64,000 nt of DNA from Candidatus Xiphinematobacter sp. Idaho Grape (GCF_001318295.1 NZ_CP012665.1:620001-684000); one strand, 5' to 3'; shown: positions 1-9,159, counted from the stretch's first letter. Program-made: numbers and translations. Notes: generated by a model not told the origin, from the letters alone.

Positions 1-1682
1 AGATATAGGGTTGTATCTTCTAGTCCTTTTGCTACTACCGGTCCGGTGCACTGCTGAAACTTCATTATGAAGTGGAAGTGGGCATCGCGCTCTTTAGTGG
101 AGAGCCCTTCCGGTAAGTGCACGAGGAGAAGCCTGCGAAGAAAATCGAATGCAGTCTTATCAATGGCGGGATTCCTTCTACGTGCCATCTCTATAGCACC
201 TAGAATAGAGCGTTCTTCACACCCTGACGGAGGATGATGGGTTTCCGTTATGTAGGTACGGTAGACTGGGAAACAGGCAATAACCTCCCGGATAGCATTC
301 GTCAACAGGTTACGGGTACAATCCCGGTAATCTCTGTAAAGTTCAGAAAGCCTATCAAGAAGTCTTCCTAAAGAGAATATTTCGCTCTGAAAAGAAGTTT
401 CCATAACCAACCGCTTTTTCTCATAGAGGAGATCAGAGAAGGAATCAGAATTTCCGATAAAGCGCTGATAGGTTTCAGTAAGATGCGCTGCCGCAGTTGT
501 ATCGGTAAGTAGATGTACCATCTGATTAGCAAAGTCGTAACCTGTGGTTCCAAAAACTGGCCAATCAGAGGGGAGTTGCTCATGGGACATGTTAATTATT
601 TTCTCCACAACTATGTAGAGTGGAGATGAAGACTGGGGGAGACTGGCGTAGTAGTCTTGAAGGCGGCCTAAGTATCCCTTTGGATCCCATAGGCCATCGA
701 TATGGTCGATTCGTAATCCAGTCACGTCACCACGAGCAAGAAGTCTGAAAAGAAGCTGGTGTGAAGCTTGAAATACTTGAGGAATTTCTACACGGAGAGC
801 AGCCAGGCTGTTAACGTCAAAAAAGCGGCGGTAGTTAATTTCTTCGGCTGCCATGCGCCAGTAGCCTAGCCGATAGGCTTGGAGTTCCAAGAGTTGGTGG
901 AGAGCGTCAAATGTTTCCGGAATGTTGGGATTACCTAAAAATTCAGCCACTGCGAGGTCCACGGCAGACCGTATCCGTGAATCACCCTGAATAAGAGTTT
1001 CTAGCTGCGCTCTGGCTGTAACGCTTGAAGGAGAGGCACTTCTCAATCGATCAATAATCTTGCTGAGCTGAGTAACATTCAGGTCTTGAAGGTAGCAAAG
1101 ACTCCGCTGCAGGATTACAGGATAGGTACTTGGACATACCGGGAGCCTAATGGCGGAATGTCGATACCGAATGAAGAAACTCCCCCCTTCTCGCTCCAAG
1201 GTAAGATCGCCATTTTCTAAGGTTTTTCCATAGCGGTCGTTCAGGATAGGAAGCACAACTTTCTCGGAAAGGACTTCTTTATCTGGGTGCCAGTCAATAT
1301 CAAAGTAGTTTGCGTAGGCTGAGGCAGGACCCTTTTCCAGCACATCCATCCACCACCGATTTAAAGACTCGTTGATACCCATGTGATTAGGTACAAAATC
1401 GAGTAATTGCCCCATTTGATGCCGGTGTAACTCCGAGATAAAATGCTGGTAGTCGGAGGTGCCACCCAGTGCCGGGTTTAAGGCGTTGTAGTCGACAATA
1501 TCATATCCGTGTGTGCTTTCTATCCCAGCCTGAAAATAGGGAGAAGCATAAATGTCTGTAATACCTAGGTTATGGAGATATTCTAGGATCGTGGCGGCAT
1601 CTAAGAAGGTAAACGCACCGTGGAATTGCAGACGGTAAGTTGCTGAAGGGATACGGGAACTTGAAGTTGCTACCAGGGACAC
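1..1682 (-). CDS. treY: Malto-oligosyltrehalose synthase, 5' part (runs off window start)
   Basis: TreY isomerises the reducing-end glucose of alpha-1,4-glucans to an alpha,alpha-1,1 linkage, so that TreZ can release trehalose. The frame is open from position 1682 to the window edge, about 560 codons. Visible family features are the N-terminal TYRLQF segment, YASPYF, DFVPNHMGIN, INYRRFFDVNSL, the catalytic Asp in GLRIDHIDGL (about residue 240), the acid Glu in VVEKI, GTTGYDF and GPVVAKGLEDT. I chose GTG 1682, which has GGAAA eight bases upstream and sits just before the conserved start. The frame stays open back to about 1972, and ATG 1880 would add 66 unconserved residues. TreY belongs with TreS-maltokinase (11528) and GlgE (50754). 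TreZ is not in the window. Confidence 0.9.
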   Translation of the reverse strand, partial: MSLVATSSSRIPSATYRLQFHGAFTFLDAATILEYLHNLGITDIYASPYFQAGIESTHGYDIVDYNALNPALGGTSDYQHFISELHRHQMGQLLDFVPNHMGINESLNRWWMDVLEKGPASAYANYFDIDWHPDKEVLSEKVVLPILNDRYGKTLENGDLTLEREGGSFFIRYRHSAIRLPVCPSTYPVILQRSLCYLQDLNVTQLSKIIDRLRSASPSSVTARAQLETLIQGDSRIRSAVDLAVAEFLGNPNIPETFDALHQLLELQAYRLGYWRMAAEEINYRRFFDVNSLAALRVEIPQVFQASHQLLFRLLARGDVTGLRIDHIDGLWDPKGYLGRLQDYYASLPQSSSPLYIVVEKIINMSHEQLPSDWPVFGTTGYDFANQMVHLLTDTTAAAHLTETYQRFIGNSDSFSDLLYEKKRLVMETSFQSEIFSLGRLLDRLSELYRDYRDCTRNLLTNAIREVIACFPVYRTYITETHHPPSGCEERSILGAIEMARRRNPAIDKTAFDFLRRLLLVHLPEGLSTKERDAHFHFIMKFQQCTGPVVAKGLEDTTLY

Positions 1683-2063
1683 ATTTTCGTTTCCAGAGGT
1701 GAATTTGCTCTGACCCTTAAAAAACAAGTCATCCGTAGATTCTTTTCTTTTTGGAAGTTGTCGCACAGTCTCTTTTTTCTCTTCCACTTGCAATGCCGCC
1801 GCGGCATGCTGCTTTCCTATCCAACAAACTATTCGGAGACTTCTCCCCATGTGAGACTTATCCCTTCTTGTTGCCTTCATGGAAGAGAAAGCTAAGCATG
1901 TGGCAATCAAAGCACCGTAGCGTGCGGCCTTTCTTTCCCCCTTTCCTGTCTGCAAAGAGACCCTAGGTGCATTCTATGACTGTTTTGTTGCTTCTGTGAA
2001 GGTTGTTTTAGCCCAGATATTGCATACTCTCTATGCAAGGATTTAGGACGCGAAACAGGGCCA
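1683..2063. other. Gap upstream of treY
   Basis: A 381-base stretch between the phosphopantetheinyl transferase gene and treY, both on the minus strand. Part of it (to about 1972) is an open extension of the treY frame and may code for an N-terminal tail if ATG 1880 is used. The remainder shows no gene, hairpin or repeat that I can support. Confidence 0.5.
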
Positions 2064-2717
2064 TCAGTTCTCTCGGAGAACTGCCACCGTGAACCGGCAG
2101 TCTGCTACCAGAGCACCTACAACCCCTGGCCAAGGGTTGATTTCCTTCACATAAAGCCCTTTCCCTTCTCGATACACCCGCCAGGGACGCGTATCTGTCT
2201 CTATCTTGATTTTTTGCAGCCCTGGAGTTATCCCCTCACCAGCCAGCTTAACAGCGGCTTCTTTTCGGACCCACATGCGAAGAAAGACCTTCTGGCGATC
2301 CTCCTTAGGGCAGGACGCCAAGGCGAGACATTCAGAAGAATGAAAACATCGGCTGGCAATCTTACCTACAGAAACGGAACGATTGTCTTTTTCTATGTCT
2401 AGACCTACAAAAAACCAGGCAAATGCTACAAGAACCCTTTCACCTGTATGAGAAAGGCTGAAATGGGGCCCCTTCCTCCCAAAGTACGGCTTTCCACCAG
2501 GAAGGTATCTCAAGCATACCTCTCTGAGCATGCATCCCCGGTAGCCGCTAGCAATACGCCGAACTATAGCGTAGGTATCCCTCCTTCCGGTAAAGAACCA
2601 TCCCCATAGATGGACCTCCCCAGATCCTAAAACCGGGACATTTTCCCTCGGGATAGGGAGACGCCTTTGGATACTACCCAAAACCCTCTCACTCTTGTAC
2701 TTGAAAGGAAAAGCCAT
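2064..2717 (-). CDS. 4'-phosphopantetheinyl transferase, Sfp type
   Basis: Transfers the 4'-phosphopantetheine arm of CoA to a serine of acyl or peptidyl carrier proteins, making the active holo form. The 217-residue length is normal for the Sfp/Gsp/AcpT group. The diagnostic motifs are present: GKPYF and PHFSLSHT (residues 75-91), the Mg-binding VGLDIE (Asp107, Glu109) and WVRKEAAVK (residues 149-157). No carrier protein or polyketide/NRPS gene is adjacent, so fatty-acid ACP is the likely substrate; fabH and plsX lie a few kilobases away. It probably stands in for AcpS here, but that is inference. The ATG at 2717 is the first start in frame. Confidence 0.85.
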   Translation of the reverse strand: MAFPFKYKSERVLGSIQRRLPIPRENVPVLGSGEVHLWGWFFTGRRDTYAIVRRIASGYRGCMLREVCLRYLPGGKPYFGRKGPHFSLSHTGERVLVAFAWFFVGLDIEKDNRSVSVGKIASRCFHSSECLALASCPKEDRQKVFLRMWVRKEAAVKLAGEGITPGLQKIKIETDTRPWRVYREGKGLYVKEINPWPGVVGALVADCRFTVAVLREN

Positions 2718-2953
2718 GTAGCAAGAACGCCGAACCCTCCTCTCCGTGAGCTTAACTGTAGACAGGTAACCGGTAGGTAGAGATATTGAGAAGCAGAAAT
2801 ATTGTCAAGCCCTCTCCAAAGGAAAGATCAATCACTTGAAATGGATTTTATGGTTCTTGCTGGAATACAGTCAACAGCTTTAGCTACATCCAATTTTCCC
2901 TGGACCCTACTTCTAGGATTGTAGTCGAGTCCGTTTTAGGGAAGACTTGCCCG

Positions 2954-3202
2954 ATGTGTGAGTCTTCTAATCTAGAAAACGCCCATATGGAGGAACGAGC
3001 AGAACGTGCTGCAAAAATCATCGGACAGCCAGAGAAGTACAAGATCTGCGAAGGTTGTGATTCCATCCTAATACTTGAGGCAGCGACTTGCCCTAACTGC
3101 CATAGCTACCGTTTTAACACTAATGTAAGCGAGGTAGTTACACATGCGCAGTTCCTTGCTAGCCGAGTACAAACCAGCGTGGCACAGGAGGACATGTACT
3201 AA
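2954..3202 (+). CDS. Small zinc-ribbon protein, function unknown
   Basis: An 82-residue protein with a four-cysteine zinc ribbon: CEGC at about residues 33-36 and CPNC at about 46-49. A helical N-terminus and a C-terminal segment (HAQFLASR) surround it. Proteins of this pattern occur, as far as I recall, as conserved hypotheticals in Verrucomicrobiota; I do not know the function. ATG 2987 (giving MEERAERAAK) is an alternative start and may be the true one, because the first eleven residues look poorly conserved. It stands alone between two minus-strand genes. The antisense frame over the same bases is a shadow. Confidence 0.6.
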   Translation: MCESSNLENAHMEERAERAAKIIGQPEKYKICEGCDSILILEAATCPNCHSYRFNTNVSEVVTHAQFLASRVQTSVAQEDMY

Positions 3203-3268
3203 TTAACCAGGTCGGGGTATAACATTGGCGGGAGGAAGCCCCGAGTTATCTGGAAAGGATGCCGCCCA

Positions 3269-4099
3269 TCACTTCAACTGAAAGAATGTCCTAGCCGTGG
3301 CGGTAGTCTGTTGAGCAATGGTGCTAAGGCTTTCCCCACGCACCCGTGAAATAGCTTCCGCTACTGTCCGGACGTGGGCAGGTTCGCACCGCTTACCTCT
3401 GAACGGTACGGGCGCAAGGAAAGGGCAATCCGTCTCCACCATATAAGCGTTATGGGGTACTTGAGCAACCGTATTTCGTACAGTTTCAGCATTATTAAAA
3501 GTCACTATCCCCGTAAAAGAGATAAGATGGCCTCCTGCAATAATCTCACTGGCTTGCTCGATTGTTCCTCCAAAGCAATGAAAAACCCCCCGCAGGCGTC
3601 CAGAATAAGGAGTAAGGAGACGCCATGTGTCTTCCCATGCGTCCCTTTGATGGATAACTACGTTGAGACCAAGTTGAGTAGCCAGATCTAAATGCTGTAA
3701 AAATACCTTGGCTTGGAGGGATTTATATGCCTCGTCTGCGGCAGTGCCATCTACTTCTTTTGAAGACTGACCACGACAGGGTGTTGTAGTCTTACTGGGA
3801 AGACAATGAAAATCTAGTCCAGTTTCGCCGATAGCAACAACTTTAGGATGTGAAGCAATTTCTTGAAGTGGTTTGAGGAAGTCTTGCTCCTCTTCCTCAA
3901 CACTGGTCGGGTGAATCCCAACAACCGCATAAAGGGAAGGAAATCTTTCTGCGAGAGACACTGCTCGCAGGCTACTTTGAAGCCCAGTTCCAATACTCAG
4001 TATGCGCTGAACACCTGCGTCAGTCGCACGAGCGATTACTTCTTCTAAATCTGAAGTATACTCTAACTCATTTAGGTGGGCATGTGTGTCAATCAACAT
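3269..4099 (-). CDS. tatD: TatD-family metal-dependent DNase
   Basis: A TIM-barrel hydrolase of the TatD/YcfH/YjjV group, magnesium-dependent 3'-5' exonucleases linked to DNA repair. I placed the start at ATG 4099, right before the metal site DTHAHLN; the frame opens at 4129. Other metal and active-site signatures are GETGLDF, VIHQRD, FHCFGG and ETDCPF followed by PVPFRGKRCEPAHV. Between GETGLDFHC and the next conserved helix there is a Ser/Thr-rich insertion of about 30 residues that most family members lack. The gene is last in the rpmF-plsX-fabH cluster and starts about 50 bases after the fabH stop. Confidence 0.9.
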   Translation of the reverse strand: MLIDTHAHLNELEYTSDLEEVIARATDAGVQRILSIGTGLQSSLRAVSLAERFPSLYAVVGIHPTSVEEEEQDFLKPLQEIASHPKVVAIGETGLDFHCLPSKTTTPCRGQSSKEVDGTAADEAYKSLQAKVFLQHLDLATQLGLNVVIHQRDAWEDTWRLLTPYSGRLRGVFHCFGGTIEQASEIIAGGHLISFTGIVTFNNAETVRNTVAQVPHNAYMVETDCPFLAPVPFRGKRCEPAHVRTVAEAISRVRGESLSTIAQQTTATARTFFQLK

Positions 4100-4151
4100 A
4101 GAGCACGGAATACATACCCATTTCTCCATAGTGGTGAAGTTGAATTGACTT

Positions 4152-5162
4152 TCACCATTGGACTATTGAGCTTGCCCAAGTCAGCCCTCCACCAAAAGTG
4201 ACCATTAAAACGTAATCGCCAGCTTTAAAACGTCCATTGCGGTTAGCTTCATCGAGAGCTATTGCTACAGCAGCAGCTGAGGTGTTTCCAAATCGATCCA
4301 AGTTTATATACACCTTTTCCATAGGAACCTTCAATCGGTCCGCGAGCACTTCAATGATACGGATATTGGCTTGGTGTGGAATAATGCACTCGATATCAGA
4401 AATAGCCAGTCCAGCCTGTTGTAAAGCATAAAGAGCAGCTGACTGCATGGAAGTGATAGCAAGTTTAAAAGTCTCCTTTCCATTCATCCGAATGGTGTTA
4501 AAACGCTTCACGAAGTTTTCAGGAGTCACAGGTAGAGCACATCCCCCCCCCGGCGTGCATAAAATATTCCCATAGTCTCCATTACTCCTCATAAACGTCG
4601 TAATGATTCCCCTGGATTCCTTTCTATACTGTAGGACAGCTGCACCCGCTCCATCCCCAAAAAGGACACAAGTGTTGCGATCGCTCCAATTCACCAGGGA
4701 ACTTAACCTGTCTGCACCAACTACAAGCACAGTGTCATATGTAGAGGTACAGATAAACTGCCGTGCAACTTCCAGTGAGTAAAGAAAGCCAGAACAAGCT
4801 GCAGAGATGTCGAAGCAAGCTGCGTGCTTTGCCCCAAGCAGGCGCTGGACGTGGCAAGCAGTTGCCGGGAAAAAGGTATCTGGGGAAACAGTTGCAAGGA
4901 CAATCAGGTCAATTTCGTTAGCTTGCACTCTGGCCTGTTCCATAGCCTCTCGGGCCGCCTTTGCAGCCATATGGCTAGTAAACTCATCTGATGCGGCGAT
5001 GCGGCGCTCCTTGATGCCAGTACGAGAAGTAATCCAAGCGTCACTTGTATCCACAATTTTCTCTAACTCAGTATTGGTAAGAATTCGCTGTGGTACATAG
5101 CTGCCTGTTCCAATAATAGAGGCTGTGCGACTTAGTGGGGAATATGGAGGCAGATTTACCAC
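4152..5162 (-). CDS. fabH: Beta-ketoacyl-ACP synthase III
   Basis: Condenses acetyl-CoA with malonyl-ACP, the first step of type II fatty-acid synthesis in the cytoplasm. The 336-residue protein carries the complete triad: Cys123 in ACSGF, His263 in PHQAN and Asn293 in FGNTSA. The glycine-rich end FGGGLTWAS is also intact. It lies 76 bases downstream of plsX on the same strand, a common arrangement. Positions 4543-4551 are a run of nine C (nine G on the coding strand) that encodes three glycines inside the gene, a site prone to slippage. The reading frame is uninterrupted here. Confidence 0.96.
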   Translation of the reverse strand: MVNLPPYSPLSRTASIIGTGSYVPQRILTNTELEKIVDTSDAWITSRTGIKERRIAASDEFTSHMAAKAAREAMEQARVQANEIDLIVLATVSPDTFFPATACHVQRLLGAKHAACFDISAACSGFLYSLEVARQFICTSTYDTVLVVGADRLSSLVNWSDRNTCVLFGDGAGAAVLQYRKESRGIITTFMRSNGDYGNILCTPGGGCALPVTPENFVKRFNTIRMNGKETFKLAITSMQSAALYALQQAGLAISDIECIIPHQANIRIIEVLADRLKVPMEKVYINLDRFGNTSAAAVAIALDEANRNGRFKAGDYVLMVTFGGGLTWASSIVQW

Positions 5163-5238
5163 TGCTTATTAGAAACATTGAAAAACGTTAACAACGTCGT
5201 TCTTCTCTCCGTAGAGGCCGGTTGATAACTGGCTTACG

Positions 5239-6243
5239 TTATACCACTTTATAGTGCTTAATTGCCTCAGTGATGCGCGGGTTAATGCCCTGCTCAATGA
5301 ATTCAGTAGCAACACGCACCGCATTCTTAACAGCAAGTGGGCTGCTAGCTCCGTGGGCAATAATGCAGATTCCATTGACTCCCAACAATGGGCTACCACC
5401 ATATGTTTCATAATTAGTCTTATTCCAAATCGTCCGGAAGGCATTACGTACCATGTAGGCCCCCATTTGATGTAGTACGCCCTTCTTTAACTCACGTTTA
5501 AGCCAGTGAAAAACTGCAGCGGCTGTGGCCTCACAGGTCTTGAGGACTACGTTACCGGTAAAACCATCACAGAGTACCACTTCGACTGGACATTCGAAAA
5601 GATCATGTCCTTCCACATTTCCACGGAAATTCAACTTAGTAGATTTTAGGAGTTTAAAACTTTCCTTGATTAAGTCACTTCCCTTTGCATCTTCCCCACC
5701 AATAGACATTAAACCAACTGCCGGATTAGGAAATCCTAATACGTGCTTAGAAAGAACAGTGCCCATAACGGCATATTGCAGCATGTACTCCGGACGCGCC
5801 TCAATATTAGCGCCGGCATCAATTAGAACGCAGACATTATGCTCCGTAGGAAGATAGGAGGCAATCCCAGGACGTTCAATGCCTTTGAGAGTCCGCAATT
5901 TAATGGTCGTGGCGGCAACAGTAGCTCCAGTATGACCGGCGCTGACGAGCGCATCAGCACTACCGTCTTTAACAAGGTCAACCGCCATGGAAACAGAAGA
6001 ATTCTTCTTACGTCGAACGGATTCTGTAGCCGAGTCTGACATTTCTACTACCTGGGTGGTATGAACGACCTCTACTCTCCGATCTCTACAGTTTTTTTCC
6101 CCTAAATGTCTAACAATCTGATCTCTGTCGCCAACCAGAAAAAGTTTGGAGATTCTGTGGTACTCACGTAGGGCTAGAATGGCGCCGGAGATAATGTTGG
6201 TCGGGGCATAGTCACCCCCCATTGCATCTAGAGCAATCCTCAT
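5239..6243 (-). CDS. plsX: Phosphate acyltransferase PlsX
   Basis: Makes acyl-phosphate from acyl-ACP for the PlsX/PlsY route of phosphatidic acid synthesis. I chose ATG 6243, which begins with the family signature RIALDAMGGDYAP; the open frame starts at 6279 and would add twelve unconserved residues. Other landmarks are SAGHTGA, YLPTEHNVCVLIDAGAN, IGGEDAKGSDL, CDGFTGNVVLK and the C-terminal segment GGSPLLGVNGICIIAHG. Length (334 residues) is typical. It sits between rpmF and fabH, matching the widespread rpmF-plsX-fabH order. Confidence 0.96.
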   Translation of the reverse strand: MRIALDAMGGDYAPTNIISGAILALREYHRISKLFLVGDRDQIVRHLGEKNCRDRRVEVVHTTQVVEMSDSATESVRRKKNSSVSMAVDLVKDGSADALVSAGHTGATVAATTIKLRTLKGIERPGIASYLPTEHNVCVLIDAGANIEARPEYMLQYAVMGTVLSKHVLGFPNPAVGLMSIGGEDAKGSDLIKESFKLLKSTKLNFRGNVEGHDLFECPVEVVLCDGFTGNVVLKTCEATAAAVFHWLKRELKKGVLHQMGAYMVRNAFRTIWNKTNYETYGGSPLLGVNGICIIAHGASSPLAVKNAVRVATEFIEQGINPRITEAIKHYKVV

Positions 6244-6368
6244 AGAATCAAGAGAGTAGCAAAGATCTTTAGAAGACAACTCTCAAATGTTCGAATCTGG
6301 GTGGTTCTGCAGGGCACTCCCAAGCCCTGATCATCAGACGGCATCTATTTTCAGCACGTAGAACCGGC

Positions 6369-6530
6369 TTACCTCTTACCTTTATAGTACCCACAAGAAG
6401 GGCACGCAGTATGAGGTAGGACTCTTGCTCCACACCGCAAGCAGGAAACAACTTTGGCAGCCCTCCAGCGATGTGCTGCCTTACGTGTACGCAAGCGCAT
6501 CTTGGAAGTTTTTCTCTTTGGGACTCCCAT
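6369..6530 (-). CDS. rpmF: 50S ribosomal protein L32
   Basis: A 53-codon gene, easily missed because of its length. The product starts GVPKRKTSKMR and has a zinc-binding ribbon made of CLRCG and CPSCGYYKG, followed by a stop after GKR. This matches bacterial L32 of the four-cysteine type. It sits immediately upstream of plsX as in many bacteria. Directly upstream lies a broken DUF177 gene, the usual partner of rpmF. ATG at 6530 is the only sensible start. Confidence 0.95.
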   Translation of the reverse strand: MGVPKRKTSKMRLRTRKAAHRWRAAKVVSCLRCGARVLPHTACPSCGYYKGKR

Positions 6531-6544
6531 AAATCAGCTGTCTT

Positions 6545-7007
6545 TCAACGTTAGGGTTTTTAGAATCAGCCAGGCTGGCAATGGCGTTCGATCGTTTTGT
6601 GTAGACACAGCAGAAAGCTCAGCAGGACCCGGACGGGACGCAGACCTACACCTACATCTAGGGTAGCCCGGGACCAACAGAGCAGGGTATTCTCTCGTAT
6701 AAAGGGGGTCAAGTCCATGCTTTTCTTACCGGCTAATTTTCTATCTGGAGAGAGCAATTATCAATCTGTCTCCTGTACGCTACAGGGTACGAAGATATGT
6801 GACACACTGCAAGCACGCCACAAAGTCAGGCTGCCTTTCGCGGAAGGTTTTTTCCTTGGAAAAGACTCCACTCTCAACGAGCAAGCCAGCGGGCCTATGT
6901 ATAGGAGACACTCCAGATTCCTCCAACTCTCGGGAGCTAAGCTGTACCTTCTTCCCACAGTCCATTTGCTTGGGACTAAGAGGCAATTGACGGAGAAAAG
7001 ATTTCAT
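6545..7007 (-). pseudogene. Decayed DUF177/YceD-family gene (rpmF partner)
   Basis: YceD/DUF177 proteins are usually encoded just upstream of rpmF and act in 23S rRNA or ribosome metabolism. Remnants lie in the right order and place: a start at 7007 reading MKSFLRQLPL, then VACLQCVTYLRTL, which fits the family's ECSRCL-type motif, ending at a stop near 6780. After a frame change comes SMDLTPFIREN at about 6700, matching the family motif VDLTPYVRED, and then a further frame loss before a possible C-terminal piece (NAIASLADSKN). At least two frameshifts and one in-frame stop separate the pieces. The start overlaps the coaD stop by 4 bases. Family assignment is by motif memory. Confidence 0.7.
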
Positions 7008-7498
7008 TTGCGCTGAGCATAAATCTTTTTTAGCCGCGTTGCCACGGCAGCTGAGACAAATCTGGAAACGTCTCCCCCTAGTAGGGCAACTTCCTTGACT
7101 AATCGAGAGCTCAAATAGGTATAATCCTCCTGAGGGGTCAAGAAGACAGTTTCTAGCTTTGGGCAAAGATGGCGGTTCATGAGGGCCATTTGAAATTCAA
7201 ACTCAAAATCCGAAACTGCCCTTAGGCCTCGGATGACCACCTGAATCTGGTTCTTCCAAGCAAACTCAGCAAGGAGTCCCTCCAATATTAGAACACGGAC
7301 TGGATGGATACCCTTGTGCAAGGACTGATAAACCAACTCCGCCCTTTCCTGAGCAGAAAACAGAGGACACTTCGAATCATTCACCGCGACGGCCACAACA
7401 ATTTCTTCGAACAGTTCTGCTGCCCGATAAATGACATCCAGATGACCATTGGTGATGGGATCGAAACTCCCTGGATAAAGAGCGCGTTTCATTCCCAT
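7004..7498 (-). CDS. coaD: Phosphopantetheine adenylyltransferase
   Basis: Catalyses the penultimate step of CoA synthesis, joining ATP and 4'-phosphopantetheine to give dephospho-CoA. The 164-residue protein has the nucleotidyltransferase motif TNGH (residues 16-19) after YPGSFDPI, then VIRGLRAVSDFE, LTPQEDYTYLSSR and VKEVALLGGDVSRFV, all family hallmarks. It overlaps the 3' end of guaA by 10 bases, so the two are probably co-transcribed. The ATG at 7498 may be replaced by the second Met, two codons later. Pathway partner coaB is at 10751. Confidence 0.97.
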   Translation of the reverse strand: MGMKRALYPGSFDPITNGHLDVIYRAAELFEEIVVAVAVNDSKCPLFSAQERAELVYQSLHKGIHPVRVLILEGLLAEFAWKNQIQVVIRGLRAVSDFEFEFQMALMNRHLCPKLETVFLTPQEDYTYLSSRLVKEVALLGGDVSRFVSAAVATRLKKIYAQRK

Positions 7499-9051
7499 TC
7501 GATAGTAGCGGGCGGCTTACTGGAAATGTCATAACAAACTCGGTTAACACCGCTGATCTCGTTGGTAATTCGGGATGAAATCCTGGCAAGCAAACTATAG
7601 GGAACTGGGACCCAATTAGCTGTCATCCCGTCGAGGCTTTCTACTATACGTATAGCAATAGCACTTTCATACGTGCGTTCATCTCCCATCACTCCTACTG
7701 AACGTACTGGCAGTAGGATGGCAAACGACTGCCATACTTTGCAGTACCAGCCAGAGATTCGCATTTCCTCGGTAACAATAGCATCGGCACCACGCAGAAT
7801 ATGCAGACGTTTGCGAGTTATTTTCCCCAGGATGCGAACCGCAAGTCCAGGTCCTGGAAAGGGCTGGCGATAGATAAGCTCCTGAGGCAGCCCTAGCTTT
7901 AGGCCAACCTCTCGCACCTCATCCTTGAAAAGGTAGCGTAACGGCTCTATGAGCTCAAACTCCATCTGGGGTGGAAGGCCCGCTACATTATGGTGGCTCT
8001 TAATTAGAGAAGTAGGGCTATTAGCAAGTGAGGTACTTTCGATAACATCCGGGTAGAGCGTTCCCTGAGCAAGATAGCGAAACGGATGCTTTGATGAGAT
8101 CTGGAGCTGTTGAGCAGTTAATTGAAATACCCGCACAAACTCGTTACCAATAACTTTCCGTTTTCTCTCAGGATCGATTATTCCCTTGAGGCGGGAGAAA
8201 AAACTCCCCGAGGCGTCCACCATTTTGAGCTGGATACCATGAAAGTTACAGGTGAAAAGCTTACTTACCACCTGGGATTCTCCGGTACGCAAAAGGCCAT
8301 TGTCTACAAAAACGCAGGTAAGCTGTTTTCCAATAGCACGCTGCAATAGGGTGGCCGCAACATAAGAATCTACTCCACCGCTTAAACCAAGCATCACTTT
8401 TTCTTTGCCTATCTTTTGCCTTAACTCTTTGCAGACGCGTGCAACAAATGCCTCCGCCGTCCAATTTGGGGTACACTTGCAAACCACGGTCAGAAAATTT
8501 TGTAGAATGTCTTTTCCGCAAGATGTGTGGGTAACCTCTGGATGAAATTGTAGCCCGTAAATGTGCCTTTTTTGGAAGGCAATCGCGGCATAAGGGGAAT
8601 TCTCCGTTCTCCCAACAGCACAAAATCCCTCTGGGAGAGAAACAATCTTATCTCGATGGCTACTCCAGACATTTACCTTATCCGGAAGTCCACGAAACAA
8701 AAGGCAGTGGTGGTCCACATGGAGAACTCCGGGACCATATTCACGGCGAGAAGATTTTTCCACAATTCCGCCAAAATCTTTGGCTATCATTTGAACGCCG
8801 TAGCAAATGCCAAGGATAGGAATACCTAGTTCATAAATCTTCTTGTCGAGGCTAGGCGCTTCTTTGGAGTAAACACTGGAGGGCCCCCCAGAGAAAATAA
8901 TGCCTGAAGGAGCAGTTGCTTGAACCTGAGCTATACTGACATGATAGGGAACTATTTCTGAGTAGACATGGCATTCTCGAATGCGACGAGCAATAACCTG
9001 AGTATATTGAGAACCGAAATCAAGGATGAGAATGTTAGAAATAACGCGCAT
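7489..9051 (-). CDS. guaA: GMP synthase (glutamine-hydrolysing)
   Basis: Converts XMP to GMP using ammonia from glutamine. The N-terminal class I glutamine amidotransferase domain has Cys83 in GICYG and His170/Glu172 in LQFHPEV. The ATP-pyrophosphatase domain follows, with the P-loop LSGGVDS at residues 223-229 and VFVDNGLLR. The C-terminal dimerisation domain ends in PPATIEWE, the normal family end. Total length of 520 residues is standard. The start ATG at 9051 gives RVISNILILDFGSQY, the canonical N-terminus. The 3' end overlaps coaD. Confidence 0.97.
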   Translation of the reverse strand: MRVISNILILDFGSQYTQVIARRIRECHVYSEIVPYHVSIAQVQATAPSGIIFSGGPSSVYSKEAPSLDKKIYELGIPILGICYGVQMIAKDFGGIVEKSSRREYGPGVLHVDHHCLLFRGLPDKVNVWSSHRDKIVSLPEGFCAVGRTENSPYAAIAFQKRHIYGLQFHPEVTHTSCGKDILQNFLTVVCKCTPNWTAEAFVARVCKELRQKIGKEKVMLGLSGGVDSYVAATLLQRAIGKQLTCVFVDNGLLRTGESQVVSKLFTCNFHGIQLKMVDASGSFFSRLKGIIDPERKRKVIGNEFVRVFQLTAQQLQISSKHPFRYLAQGTLYPDVIESTSLANSPTSLIKSHHNVAGLPPQMEFELIEPLRYLFKDEVREVGLKLGLPQELIYRQPFPGPGLAVRILGKITRKRLHILRGADAIVTEEMRISGWYCKVWQSFAILLPVRSVGVMGDERTYESAIAIRIVESLDGMTANWVPVPYSLLARISSRITNEISGVNRVCYDISSKPPATIEWE

Positions 9052-9159
9052 TCCGATGTACCAATCTAAACCCTAACTTAAAATATATGAAGTTCTTCTT
9101 ATTCTAACCCATGCTTGCCGATTGGCGTTGAAGCAAAGTAACTCAAGAAAGAGGCTTTC

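Noticed and set aside
6597-7016. A 139-codon plus-strand frame overlapping the DUF177 remnant
   Set aside because: It is antisense to readable fragments of a known family, has no motif and is a likely shadow.
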